A stretch of 64,000 bases of DNA from Vibrio splendidus (GCF_024347615.1 NZ_AP025508.1:1860001-1924000); one strand, 5' to 3'. Shown: positions 17,586 to 25,089, counted from the first letter of the stretch. Numbers and translations are program-made. The notes: generated by a model not told the origin, from the sequence alone.

Positions 17586-18250
17586 ATCAACAATACCTCT
17601 CTCAAATGCTTGAAGGCTTAGCGACCAGTCTTCAACTCACAGGTGCTTCATTGCTGGTTGGTTGTATCTTGTCACTGCTGATGACGGTAACGCTAATCCT
17701 AAGAATACCGGCGATTCACTGGTTAACACGTGGCATCATTACGCTGTTCACTGGCACACCATTGTTGGTTCAAATCTTCTTGGTGTATTACGGCCCGGGT
17801 CAATTCGATTGGATTCGTGAAAGCTTCCTATGGACTTGGTTAAGCCAACCTTGGTTCTGTGCAATGTTAGCATTAGCATTGAACACCGCGGCATACAGCA
17901 CGCTACTGTTCAGAGGCGCATTCAACGCCATTCCAGCAGGGCAGTGGGAAGCATGTCGTGCACTCGGCATGGACAAAATCGCAACGCTTAAAGTGTTACT
18001 GCCATACGCTTTACGCCGCGCCGTTCCAGCTTACTCGAACGAAGTGATTCTAGTCTTCAAAGGCACGTCACTGGCAAGCACCATCACCATCATGGACTTG
18101 ATGGGCTACGCTCAGCGTATCAACGGCCAAACCTACGACACACTCACCGTGTTCGGTATTGCTGGCGCATTCTACTTAGCAGTAAACGGCATACTAACGC
18201 TGATCTTCCGTCAAGTAGAGAAGAAGGCCCTCGCATTCGAAGCGGCGTAA
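17582..18250 (+). CDS. artM: Arginine ABC transporter permease ArtM
   Basis: A 222 aa permease, partner of ArtQ. It has about five helices and the EAA loop [22 protein letters not shown]. It is the last gene of artPIQM and is followed by a strong terminator. Confidence 0.93.
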   Translation: MNQQYLSQMLEGLATSLQLTGASLLVGCILSLLMTVTLILRIPAIHWLTRGIITLFTGTPLLVQIFLVYYGPGQFDWIRESFLWTWLSQPWFCAMLALALNTAAYSTLLFRGAFNAIPAGQWEACRALGMDKIATLKVLLPYALRRAVPAYSNEVILVFKGTSLASTITIMDLMGYAQRINGQTYDTLTVFGIAGAFYLAVNGILTLIFRQVEKKALAFEAA

Positions 18251-18280
18251 GCTAGCCACTCACAAGCTTAACTAACGTAT

Positions 18281-18321
18281 AAAGCCTGCCATTTATGTTC
18301 GCATAAATGGCAGGCTTTTTT
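18281..18321 (+). terminator. Rho-independent terminator of artPIQM
   Basis: A 17-bp stem AAAGCCTGCCATTTATG / CATAAATGGCAGGCTTT with a TTCG loop and a T run. It marks the end of core sequence before the cassette array. Confidence 0.95.
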
Positions 18322-18681
18322 GTGCTTTGGATATTTTTAAGTAGCTGTGTTTACATACACTGTCACAAGGTTTTTCGCTAAATTCATACTAAATGGAAAT
18401 ATTCTTCATTTTGTCATTCAATGAACGTATCCATGCTTTAAGTCACTGAAATGCGGTGATTAATCGTGGTAAATTAATGTGCATATGAAACTAGATTGAC
18501 TGGTTCTGTATTCAAATGCAGAATTTTTCAGTCTAATAGCTGTTATGTATCTATCGGAAGTATACAAAATACTGATTTTACGTAAATAATCCTTACATAT
18601 AGCTTTGGTTTCTTATTGCTCTATGTCTGAATTATCGTTTAGTGTCGTTCTTTAAATTCGCCTATATATGAGTACTAAAGA
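18322..18681. other. Left boundary of the cassette array; no gene seen
   Basis: 360 AT-rich bases. GTTATGT at 18542-18548 is the exact complement of the ACATAAC at the first attC, which predicts the first cassette starts at 18543. An imperfect inverted repeat (ATTGACTG ... CAGTCTAAT, with bulges) lies at about 18492-18540, just left of that point. It could be a remnant recombination site, but it does not match an attI known to me. Confidence 0.4.
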
Positions 18682-18987
18682 ATGCATTTATCTATGTTTA
18701 TTGAGCTGAGTTCTGTATTAAGCATGTTACTGATAGTAGTTGCATCTTATCTTGTTTTTTCATCAGAAAAAGAACTTTCCGTAAAGTTTGAAAAAGTCAG
18801 TAAAACTTCATTTCACTTGTCTATTTTCGTATCAGCGGGGTGGGTTATTTACTGGCTTTCTCATATCGAGAGTATAAAACAAGTTGGTTTCATTTTAGCT
18901 TACCCAAGCCAATTGTTACTTTTTGCATCGGTTCTTAGGGTTCTGTCACTATTAAGCAACCACTTTGCTAAAGCCACCGATACATAA
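18682..18987 (+). CDS. Cassette 1: small integral membrane protein, unknown
   Basis: A 101 aa protein with about three hydrophobic segments (residues 5-26, 45-60, 70-92) and no recognised domain. Its TAA overlaps the start of the first attC, the usual compact cassette layout. The start is ATG 18682; the second Met at 18694 is possible. No strong ribosome site is visible. Confidence 0.65.
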   Translation: MHLSMFIELSSVLSMLLIVVASYLVFSSEKELSVKFEKVSKTSFHLSIFVSAGWVIYWLSHIESIKQVGFILAYPSQLLLFASVLRVLSLLSNHFAKATDT

Positions 18988-19106
18988 CAAGCAATTTAAG
19001 CAGACTGCCAACGCTTGGCATTTTTAGTTCGATTTAGCTTCAGTGATTTAGGTGGTAAATTTGAGTTTCTTGGTAGCATTGTCAGCTACTTAATTGGGCG
19101 TTATAC
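18982..19106 (+). repeat. attC site 1 (intact, type A)
   Basis: R'' ACATAAC at 18982-18988, the conserved CCAACGCTTGGCA arm, and R' GTTATAC with the crossover between 19100 and 19101. Confidence 0.9.
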
Positions 19107-19125
19107 AAAGGGAGTAATCTAAACC

Positions 19126-19341
19126 ATGGAAAAGGTTGATTGGCACAAGATTGAGATACTCGATACAACTGTCATTACAGACACTTATAAAACGACTCAA
19201 AATGTTCGTAGATATTTCAAATCCAAATTTGGCGATGATTTCAAATTCGACCGAGGTTTTATGCAATGGATGCAAGGAGCAACTGGTCTCACAATGATTG
19301 ATGCCTGCAAAGAATGGTCGAGTCGCCAGAAACTAAAGTAA
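19126..19341 (+). CDS. Cassette 2: DUF6434-like small protein
   Basis: A 71 aa protein with a single compact domain (VDWHK ... VITDTYKTTQNVRRYFKSKFG ... FMQWM ... TGLT) that I associate with DUF6434, function unknown. It is a paralogue of the gene at 32821-33036: about 52 of 71 residues are identical, and both begin in an AAACCATGGAAAAGG context. It lies in a well-formed cassette bounded by sites 1 and 2. Confidence 0.75.
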   Translation: MEKVDWHKIEILDTTVITDTYKTTQNVRRYFKSKFGDDFKFDRGFMQWMQGATGLTMIDACKEWSSRQKLK

Positions 19342-19391
19342 GGTAGTGATCAAAGGCAAGGCACTAAGTTCTGCGGGTGTTGCTAGGCTTT

Positions 19392-19516
19392 GTATAACAA
19401 GCAATTTAAGCAGACTGTCAACGCTTGGCATTTTCAACTCGGCTTAGCTTCAGTGATTTAGGTGGTAAATTTGAGTGTATTAGTAGCGTTGTCAGCTACT
19501 TAATTGGGCGTTAACT
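19392..19516 (+). repeat. attC site 2 (intact, type A)
   Basis: R'' GTATAAC (19392-19398) is the exact complement of its cassette's GTTATAC. R' is GTTAACT, crossover 19510/19511. The body is nearly identical to site 1. Confidence 0.92.
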
Positions 19517-19535
19517 GGATTGGTTGATTAATACG

Positions 19536-20228
19536 ATGGATAAAAGTTTTAGCGAAATTATTTTACGAAGTTCAGTTGGAATTGTTCCGTATGTTGGTCC
19601 TTTTTTGAATGAATTAATAAGTACATTTATTCCTGACCAGCGCTTAGAGAGAATTGAGCATTATCAGTCATTGCTAGCTCAAAAATTGTCCGCATTATCT
19701 GAGGATTACCTAAATCAACTTGGAAAGCGTCCCATTCATCTTAGTTTGTTAGAACGTGGGTATAAGGAAGCAATTGACGCTGCTACTGAAACTCGACGAG
19801 AATTTATTGCGAACTTAGTTTCTTCAGGTGTAGAGAAAGAGAAAATAGACCTTGAGCTTACATCACATTTGTTCAGAATACTGAAAGAGGTAACAGATAA
19901 CGAAGTGATCTTACTTCGATATTTTGCATCAATATATGAAAGTGAAGATCGAGAGTTTAAAGAAAAATTTAGGGATATAGTAGAGCCTATACATGTACTA
20001 GCTCTAGATCCCGATCCAGACAAAATTAGGCGTAGTGCGCTGCGTGAAAGTAGTGTATCAACTTTGCGTCGATTGAACTTAATTGACTCTACACTGGTGT
20101 CGCCAAAAAGTAGTGGGAGTTTTATTTCAACACGAGATGATGCAATTACTTACAAATCCAGCAATGTCACTCACTTAGGGTCTCTGTTTCTAGAATACCT
20201 AGAAATGCTTCCGGATAAATCCAGTTAA
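19536..20228 (+). CDS. Cassette 3: unknown protein with a C-terminal winged-helix-like region
   Basis: A 230 aa protein. The N-terminus has a hydrophobic hairpin (IILRSSVGIVPYVGPFLNELISTFI). A charged helical middle (RLERIEHYQSLLAQKLSAL ... YKEAIDAATETRREFIANL) follows, then a C-terminus of the form L..LRRLNLIDSTLV ... THLGSLFLEYL that looks like a winged helix. This layout resembles Abi-alpha/DUF4393-type proteins, but that is only a resemblance. The start could be TTG 19524. The stop lies in the attC. Confidence 0.6.
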   Translation: MDKSFSEIILRSSVGIVPYVGPFLNELISTFIPDQRLERIEHYQSLLAQKLSALSEDYLNQLGKRPIHLSLLERGYKEAIDAATETRREFIANLVSSGVEKEKIDLELTSHLFRILKEVTDNEVILLRYFASIYESEDREFKEKFRDIVEPIHVLALDPDPDKIRRSALRESSVSTLRRLNLIDSTLVSPKSSGSFISTRDDAITYKSSNVTHLGSLFLEYLEMLPDKSS

Positions 20229-20343
20229 CAAAGCGTTTAAGACAGATTCCCAACGCTTGGCATTTTCGGTTTGCTTTGAATTTAGTGTTTACGGCACAAT
20301 GGTTTAGGTTTAGTGGTCTGCGTTGCTCACTACTTAACGCGGC
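20223..20343 (+). repeat. attC site 3, interrupted by the IS1111-type element
   Basis: R'' AGTTAAC (20223-20229) complements its cassette's GTTAACT. The site runs normally to TTAACGCGGC at 20343 and resumes as GTTAGTT at 21691 on the far side of the element. Type B body. Confidence 0.9.
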
Positions 20344-20399
20344 TACATGGATTCCCCCGGTTGTCAAACATCCGCTAAACTTATGTTGATGGGTTTTGG

Positions 20400-20595
20400 A
20401 CTGCCGCTCTACATTCGGCCTACTTATCGACGATTCGCATACGTCGTGGCCCTGATGACTTGCGCGACTGCGGTGCCTTATTCGTTAGATGACATCTAGT
20501 GTGTCCGCCGCATTAACAGGCTCTCCGCAAGTGGTCTTAACCTATGTCTGCAATGACCCGGTGGGTTTAACTCTTTATGCTGCTTAGGTTTCTAC
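20400..20595 (-). ncRNA. Candidate bridge RNA of the IS1111-type element
   Basis: Non-coding segment 3' of the transposase, where IS1111-group bridge RNAs are encoded. A hairpin can be drawn: outer stem ACTTGCG/CGCAAGT (20458-20464 with 20526-20532), then GCC/GGC (20475-20477 with 20519-20521). An internal loop carries two target-like stretches and an apical GACA/TGTC stem closes it. A second hairpin, GGCC/CGACG with CGTCG/GGCC, lies at 20417-20451. Boundaries are guesses. Confidence 0.5.
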
Positions 20596-20607
20596 TTAAG
20601 CAGCATA
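20576..20607 (-). promoter_or_regulatory. Hairpin at the transposase stop / ncRNA junction
   Basis: An 11-bp stem TATGCTGCTTA / TAAGCAGCATA around the transposase stop codon. It may mark the 5' end or processing point of the non-coding RNA. Confidence 0.6.
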
Positions 20608-21621
20608 GTTTTCATATTCGGTTTGATTGTGTAAAAGCGACCATATAATTCGTGCGTTCTTCGCGGCAAGTGCCACTATCGCTCGGTTCATTCCTCTTCG
20701 TTCTAGAACGCCTCGACACCACTGACTTAGCTTATCTTGCTTGTCGCCAAGGTTGGCAATGACTGTCCTTGCCCCGTGAATTAATAGTGTTCGCAAGTAT
20801 TTGTCGCCGTGTTTGGTTATCCGACCTAAGCGAGGCTTTCCTCCCGTCGAATATTGCTTTGGTACGAGTCCTAGCCAAGCAGAGAAATCACGGCTTTTAT
20901 CAAATTGAGAACCATTGCCTATCGAAGCAAGTATCGCAGTAGCGGTTTGCGGTCCAATGCCACGAACCTTCATCACTCGTTGAACATTAGCGCTGACCTT
21001 AGCAAAAGACTCGAAGACTTGTTCAGTATCGGCGATACGTTGATTCAACTCTCCAAGGTGGTGATAAGCATCGGCAATCACCGTTCTTGCGAGATGTGGC
21101 AGTTCATTTTCTGCATCTTCAAGCATTAAGGGAACGTGTTTCATTAATGAAGAGCGACCAACAGGAATGATTAACCCGAACTCAGAGAGTAGGGCGCGCA
21201 TGCGATTCATAAGCGCGGTGCGTTCACGAACCCAATGCTCTCTCATTCTATGTACCGATAAGATGGCTTGTTGCTCGGGGGATTTTACGGGTACAAAGCG
21301 AGTTGATGGACGCTGAACAGCTTCGCATATGGCAACAGCATCATTAAGGTCGTTCTTTCCTTTAGTTCGATAAGGAATTACGTATTTAACGGCCATAATG
21401 CGGGCGTCGTGCCCAAGTTTATTGAGTGTTCTTGCCCAATAATGTGCACCACCACACGCTTCAACGCCTATACGCATGAGTGGCATATTTGCTATTGTAG
21501 TCAGCAGTTTAGAGCGAGTTACCGACTTATGAAGTATGACCTTACCATTTTGGTCTACGGCATGAAGACTGAAGTGGTTTTTAGCTAGGTCGATACCGCA
21601 GAAATAAGAATAATCAGACAT
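20596..21621 (-). CDS. IS110-family (IS1111 group) DEDD transposase
   Basis: A 341 aa RNA-guided recombinase. The N-terminal RuvC-like domain shows the acidic residues: Asp in CGIDLAKNHF, Glu in GVEACGGAHYW, and Asp residues in KNDLNDAVAICEA. The C-terminal Tnp domain has the helix-hairpin region VRGIGPQTATAILASIG and the catalytic-Ser segment PKQYSTGGKPRLG. The start MSDYSYF (21621) follows GGAGG by 4 bases and is preferred to an ORF start 9 codons upstream. It looks intact. Confidence 0.95.
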   Translation of the reverse strand: MSDYSYFCGIDLAKNHFSLHAVDQNGKVILHKSVTRSKLLTTIANMPLMRIGVEACGGAHYWARTLNKLGHDARIMAVKYVIPYRTKGKNDLNDAVAICEAVQRPSTRFVPVKSPEQQAILSVHRMREHWVRERTALMNRMRALLSEFGLIIPVGRSSLMKHVPLMLEDAENELPHLARTVIADAYHHLGELNQRIADTEQVFESFAKVSANVQRVMKVRGIGPQTATAILASIGNGSQFDKSRDFSAWLGLVPKQYSTGGKPRLGRITKHGDKYLRTLLIHGARTVIANLGDKQDKLSQWCRGVLERRGMNRAIVALAAKNARIIWSLLHNQTEYENYAA

Positions 21622-21710
21622 GGTGCCTCCGATGCATTTAAGTACCACATAAGTGTGGTAGATCCTCGGTAGGGGGAATCCATGTCATTCGTTAGTTCAC
21701 AGGAGTATAA

Positions 21711-22127
21711 ATGGACTATTTTAGTTTGGCGGTTGGTTTTCTCGTAGGGACGGCAACTGGTGCTGCTGGTACATATTTTGGAAATAAGTACACAGACCAA
21801 CGGAAAGCGAAAGAGCAGAAAAAAGAAATCAAGTCTTTCTACAAGTCTCTATGGGCTAAACATGAGCCTTTACTGAAGGAAATGAGGCTAGATCTAAAGA
21901 ATCCTGATTTCAAATTTCATAGAGAATTTTTCCTCTTAAGTCGTTCTTGGAGTTTCGTACATGCTGGTAAGTTTCTCGCATACTATCTTGAGGAGCATGA
22001 AAATCTAGAGCAGCAAATTAAAATCTTAGAGTCACATGGTCTTATTATTGAGGTCACCGAGTTTGGTAAAAACGTTAAGAAGTACCAGTTTTCAGAACAT
22101 TTAGTGGAGCATTTTCTGACAGAGTGA
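21711..22127 (+). CDS. Cassette 4: unknown protein with one N-terminal membrane helix
   Basis: A 138 aa protein. Residues 4-22 form a Gly-rich membrane helix (FSLAVGFLVGTATGAAGTYF), then a charged cytoplasmic part with a coiled-coil-like segment (QRKAKEQKKEIKSFYKSL) and a C-terminal small domain. AGGAG at 21701-21705 supports the start. The cassette begins GTTAGTT at 21691, now cut from its upstream attC by the IS. No family recognised. Confidence 0.65.
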   Translation: MDYFSLAVGFLVGTATGAAGTYFGNKYTDQRKAKEQKKEIKSFYKSLWAKHEPLLKEMRLDLKNPDFKFHREFFLLSRSWSFVHAGKFLAYYLEEHENLEQQIKILESHGLIIEVTEFGKNVKKYQFSEHLVEHFLTE

Positions 22128-22252
22128 ACTAACAATAAATTTAATAGTGATTCACAACGCTTGGCGCTTTCACTTCAAGCCAGTTTAGTGTTTATGGCAT
22201 AATGCTTTAGGTAAGGTGTTAGCGTTGTTCACACCTTAATTGGGAGTTAAGC
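22127..22252 (+). repeat. attC site 4 (intact, type B)
   Basis: R'' AACTAAC (22127-22133) complements GTTAGTT of its cassette. R' is GTTAAGC, crossover 22246/22247. Confidence 0.9.
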
Positions 22253-22287
22253 GTCATGCGCTACTCCAACTTGAGAAGGTAGTACAA

Positions 22288-22713
22288 GTGGAAACTAGAG
22301 TTAAAAAGTCAGTTCGGTATCTTGCCTTGGGTATTCTTATCTATCCGTTTCTTTACATGATACTCAATTTTATTATCCCGATTCTAATGGCGACTTTGGG
22401 CGAAGGTGGTCGCTCGTTAGTTGAAATTCTTGAGTATTTTACTTGGTTTATAATGCCTTTTTTTTCGGTGCTCTATTTGTTAGCTTTCTATCATTTCTCG
22501 CCAATGTTAGGTAAATGGCATCAATGGGTTGGGTATACTTTGGTTTTTGCCGCTGCGCTAATCGAAATAGCGATGCCCTGGATGGAATCTGGTCTGGTGT
22601 TTAAGACAGCATCTTTTCTATGTCAGCTTTTCGAGATAGGCATTTTGGTTAGTTGTCTGTTCGTTTTTAGCAATAAGTTGAGGCCAAATTCTGAGCTTGG
22701 AAGTAACGTATAG
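22288..22713 (+). CDS. Cassette 5: small four-helix membrane protein, unknown
   Basis: A 141 aa protein with about four hydrophobic helices (YLALGILIYPFLYMILNFII, FTWFIMPFFSVLYLLAFYHF and two later). The start is GTG 22288 because GAGAAGG lies 8 bases upstream, whereas the longer frame would begin inside the attC. No family recognised. Confidence 0.6.
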   Translation: METRVKKSVRYLALGILIYPFLYMILNFIIPILMATLGEGGRSLVEILEYFTWFIMPFFSVLYLLAFYHFSPMLGKWHQWVGYTLVFAAALIEIAMPWMESGLVFKTASFLCQLFEIGILVSCLFVFSNKLRPNSELGSNV

Positions 22714-22745
22714 CAAGTCTTGGTCTCACCTTACCCGATTGGAGT

Positions 22746-22841
22746 GCTTATTATAAATGCAAGCTGCTTCATGATAACTTTCAACGCATGGCACGTGGTA
22801 ATTTTGTGTTTCGTTGCTCAAATCTTAGCAAGGCGTTATGT
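22746..22841 (+). repeat. attC site 5 (degenerate)
   Basis: Shortened to about 96 bp. The left end reads GCTTATT where GCTTAAC would complement its cassette's GTTAAGC, so the AAC is lost. The arm TCAACGCATGGCA and R' GTTATGT remain; crossover 22835/22836. Confidence 0.6.
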
Positions 22842-22869
22842 GCCAGATAGTCTCGAACAGGCAGGTGTC

Positions 22870-23211
22870 ATGAATAATTTGTTCACATATATATCGGCGA
22901 TGAAAAATGAGCCTGATGGCCTGTCGATAGTAGAGAAAGTAATAAACAAACAGACTTCCGAAGAAGATGGCATTCTCATGGAAAACAGTGATTTGTTCGT
23001 AAAGTTTAACAATGGCGTTGCTATAAAAAAGCTAACTGAGCGTGAATTATCCGGACATGTAACGGGCGCAGTTTGCGAGGAGTGTTGGATTTCATATGAA
23101 GTAACTGAACAACCGAGCGCTTTAAATATAGCGCCCAAGAAAAAGAACTTTACTAATCAATGCCAAGAGTCGTTTTGGCTAAAAATCAATAAGGTTCAAT
23201 CAAGCACATGA
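22870..23211 (+). CDS. Cassette 6: unknown soluble protein
   Basis: A 113 aa protein from ATG 22870; the longer open frame to 22720 runs through attC 5 and is not credible. It is acidic and polar, with two Cys in CEECW, and has no signal peptide. The stop TGA lies within R'' of its attC. No family recognised. Confidence 0.55.
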   Translation: MNNLFTYISAMKNEPDGLSIVEKVINKQTSEEDGILMENSDLFVKFNNGVAIKKLTERELSGHVTGAVCEECWISYEVTEQPSALNIAPKKKNFTNQCQESFWLKINKVQSST

Positions 23212-23331
23212 CAGACTACTAAAGAGCGATTCACAATGCATGGCATTTTTACTAAGCCTTCATTTTAGTGATTAAGGTGGTGTCCGGCATCTTTGGTATT
23301 ACGTTGTTCACCCCTTAACAAGGTGTTAGCT
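23206..23331 (+). repeat. attC site 6 (type B)
   Basis: R'' ACATGAC (one base off the ACATAAC expected from GTTATGT), arm CACAATGCATGGCA, R' GTTAGCT, crossover 23325/23326. Confidence 0.8.
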
Positions 23332-23342
23332 CTCCTTGTTAA

Positions 23343-23388
23343 TTCTGCGTATTGGCGGGGCTGTTAGCTACTTAATTGGGTGTTAAGC
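23343..23388 (+). repeat. Partial attC (right half only, type A)
   Basis: GTATTGGCGGGGCTGTTAG followed by CTACTTAATTGGG and TGTTAAGC matches the last third of sites 1 and 2. It follows site 6 with no gene between, a relic of a deleted cassette. Confidence 0.7.
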
Positions 23389-23403
23389 ATCAAAGAGGAA
23401 AAT

Positions 23404-23775
23404 ATGAAATATCCCAAACTTGTGTTCTGTTCAGTGTTAGCAATCACGTATTCAAATTTCGTTTGGGCTAATGGCTGTGATGCAGTAGACGATAAAGTAT
23501 TAAATGCAATGGCTAAGGCTTTCGATGTTCGTGTGGATGAAATTGCTATTGATGGTACATTTTATGATCAAAACTTTGATACTGATGTTTTAGATCTCAT
23601 AACTGTAGTTGTTGATATGGAAGAGGCTATTGGAGTTGATCTTAAAGACGAAGATGTAGTCGACCCGATAGTTTATTTCGATGAAGAAGAGTTTGAGCCA
23701 AAAATTAAAGGCAAGGTAACGGTCCGAGAGTTTCAAGAGATTGTCCAAACAGCGTGTGCTAACTCTCTCGGCTAG
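23404..23775 (+). CDS. Cassette 7: exported acyl-carrier-protein-like protein lacking the carrier serine
   Basis: A 123 aa protein. A signal peptide covers residues 1-22 (ending VWA), so the product is probably periplasmic. The mature part is very acidic and follows the ACP helix pattern: FDTDVLDLITVVVDMEEAIGVDLKDEDV aligns with the ACP segment around DSLD, and KVTVREFQEIV with the last helix. The phosphopantetheine Ser is replaced by Val (about residue 62), so it cannot carry acyl groups in the normal way. AGAGGA supports the start at 23404. Confidence 0.65.
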   Translation: MKYPKLVFCSVLAITYSNFVWANGCDAVDDKVLNAMAKAFDVRVDEIAIDGTFYDQNFDTDVLDLITVVVDMEEAIGVDLKDEDVVDPIVYFDEEEFEPKIKGKVTVREFQEIVQTACANSLG

Positions 23776-23810
23776 GCGTTGGTTGTTGGAAGTACCTAAA
23801 GGCGTTATGT
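23757..23810 (+). repeat. Possible short attC site 7
   Basis: TGCTAAC ... GGCGTTATGT spans 54 bp, overlapping the end of cassette 7. The boundary sequences fit, but the internal arms are poor; it may be a deletion product. Confidence 0.35.
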
Positions 23811-23850
23811 TTCATTTCCACGTTTGTATTTGCACATTTAAGGAATAGGT

Positions 23851-24498
23851 TTGATAAATAGATATTCATGCAATGGTTTTATATTTGATGTAGATGCAAC
23901 TCTTGTAAACACCACACTGGTTATAAATAATATTTGGAAAGAGTGGGCATTGCAAAAAGGAGTTGAGTTTTCAATAGTACATCCACACGTTCACGGCAGA
24001 AAAATTAGCGAAACTTTAGAATTAGTAGGTTTTCAATATGCAAATGCGAATGAAGAAAACGTAGTTAAAAAAATCGCAATAAAAGCAATGGAATCAGCTA
24101 CTGAAATTGATGGAGCACTGAGTTTTGTAAAAACCATACCTAAGTGTTCGTGGGCAATCGCAACGAGTGGTCCAAGAAATGTGGCTGAGACAAGTTTACG
24201 TGCATCCGGGTTTGAGTTACCTGAGATTATGATATGTGGTGAAGATGTTAGCATCGGTAAGCCACACCCAGAACCATTTGTGCTTGCCGCTGAAAATCTA
24301 GGTTTGAATGCGATGAGCTGTGTTGCCTTTGAAGATTCGCCAGCGGGTGTCAAATCGGCTAAAGAAGCAGGGTGTTTTACTGTTGCTATATTAACTAGTC
24401 ATAAAGAATCTGAATTAGCTTTAGCTGATCTAATTGTTAATAGCTTTTCAGATCTGGCAATTGAAAACAGAAACGGTTCATATGAACTATGTTGGTGA
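23851..24498 (+). CDS. Cassette 8: HAD-family phosphatase (phosphoglycolate/beta-PGM type)
   Basis: A 215 aa HAD hydrolase. Motif I is FDVDATLVNT (Asp13, Asp15; the usual Gly after the second Asp is Ala), motif II IATSGPRN, motif III Lys in GKPHPEPF, motif IV FEDSPAGVKSAKEAG. The cap is inserted after motif I (subfamily I). Likely acts on a small phosphosugar; substrate unknown. The start is TTG after AAGGAATAGG. Confidence 0.82.
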   Translation: MINRYSCNGFIFDVDATLVNTTLVINNIWKEWALQKGVEFSIVHPHVHGRKISETLELVGFQYANANEENVVKKIAIKAMESATEIDGALSFVKTIPKCSWAIATSGPRNVAETSLRASGFELPEIMICGEDVSIGKPHPEPFVLAAENLGLNAMSCVAFEDSPAGVKSAKEAGCFTVAILTSHKESELALADLIVNSFSDLAIENRNGSYELCW

Positions 24499-24500
24499 AA

Positions 24501-24594
24501 ACTTAACAAGGCGCTTAAGTATGATTCGTGAAAGCATACTATTCTCGCTTCGGTCCAATTTGGGCACACGTTCACTCACAGCTTAACGTTATGT
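24501..24594 (+). repeat. attC site 8 (divergent)
   Basis: R'' ACTTAACAAGGC at 24501 and R' GTTATGT at 24588-24594, 94 bp. The internal arm lacks the usual CAACGCTTGG core. Confidence 0.5.
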
Positions 24595-24614
24595 AAATGG
24601 AGCAGAAATAAGCT

Positions 24615-24961
24615 ATGGAATACAACGTCGTTAAAAATTATAAGGATGATCCAGAATTACCTATTCGAATCGTAAAAGGTGAAAATTGCAGTTTGTAGAA
24701 GAATCCAACCCAGAAGGTGATTGGGCAAATTGGATTTTTTGCCGAGGAGAAAATAAAGAAGGCTAGGTTCCAAAACACATATTAGCTGTAAATAACAGTG
24801 AAGTAACCGTACTTGAGGACTATTTTGCCAAGGAACACCGTTTGATAGTTGGTGACATTCTAGTAAAGGAACATGAATTAAACGGCTGGATCTGGAGTTA
24901 TAAATTAGGTAATTCGGAAGAATTAGCTTGGGCTCCTTTAAATTATCTGTGCGCTGTATAA
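24615..24961 (+). pseudogene. Cassette 9: broken SH3-domain protein gene
   Basis: The reading begins MEYNVVKNYKDDP and stops early at a TAG. Shifting frame at about 24680 (GAAAATTG, where one A seems lost) restores QFVEESNPEGDWANW. An in-frame TAG at 24764-24766 then replaces the expected Trp of an EGWVP motif. After it the frame continues VPKHIL to a TAA at 24961. Joined, the product would be about 115 aa with variant SH3 features. One frameshift and one nonsense change show it is inactive. Confidence 0.75.
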
Positions 24962-25089
24962 ATTCAGATCGAAAGTTGCTAAAGCAAGCAGCTAACACTT
25001 AGCATTTTCGCTTTGCGTTACGTTTGTGTTTAAGGTTGTCCACTCAAGGTTCAGTATTTCCTTGATCACACCTTAGCTTTGCGTTTTGT
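24955..25089 (+). repeat. attC site 9 (degenerate)
   Basis: Arm CTAACACTTAGCATTTTCG and a type B right half ending GCGTTTTGT; crossover about 25083/25084. The left boundary is eroded. Confidence 0.55.

Larger units (their letters stand above)
20344..21690 (-). mobile_element. IS110 family, IS1111 group element inserted in attC 3
   Basis: A 1347 bp element. The subterminal inverted repeat ATGGATTCCCCC is present at 20347-20358 and, inverted, at 21672-21683. Three bases lie outside one copy and seven outside the other, the 3/7 asymmetry reported for IS1111-group elements. There is no target duplication: joining 20343 to 21691 rebuilds a normal attC end (CGCGGC-GTTAG). It carries one DEDD transposase and a 252 bp non-coding tail. 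Confidence 0.9.

Noticed and set aside
22720..22869. Upstream part of the cassette 6 open frame
   Set aside because: It runs through attC 5; the cassette border at 22836 shows translation must begin later.
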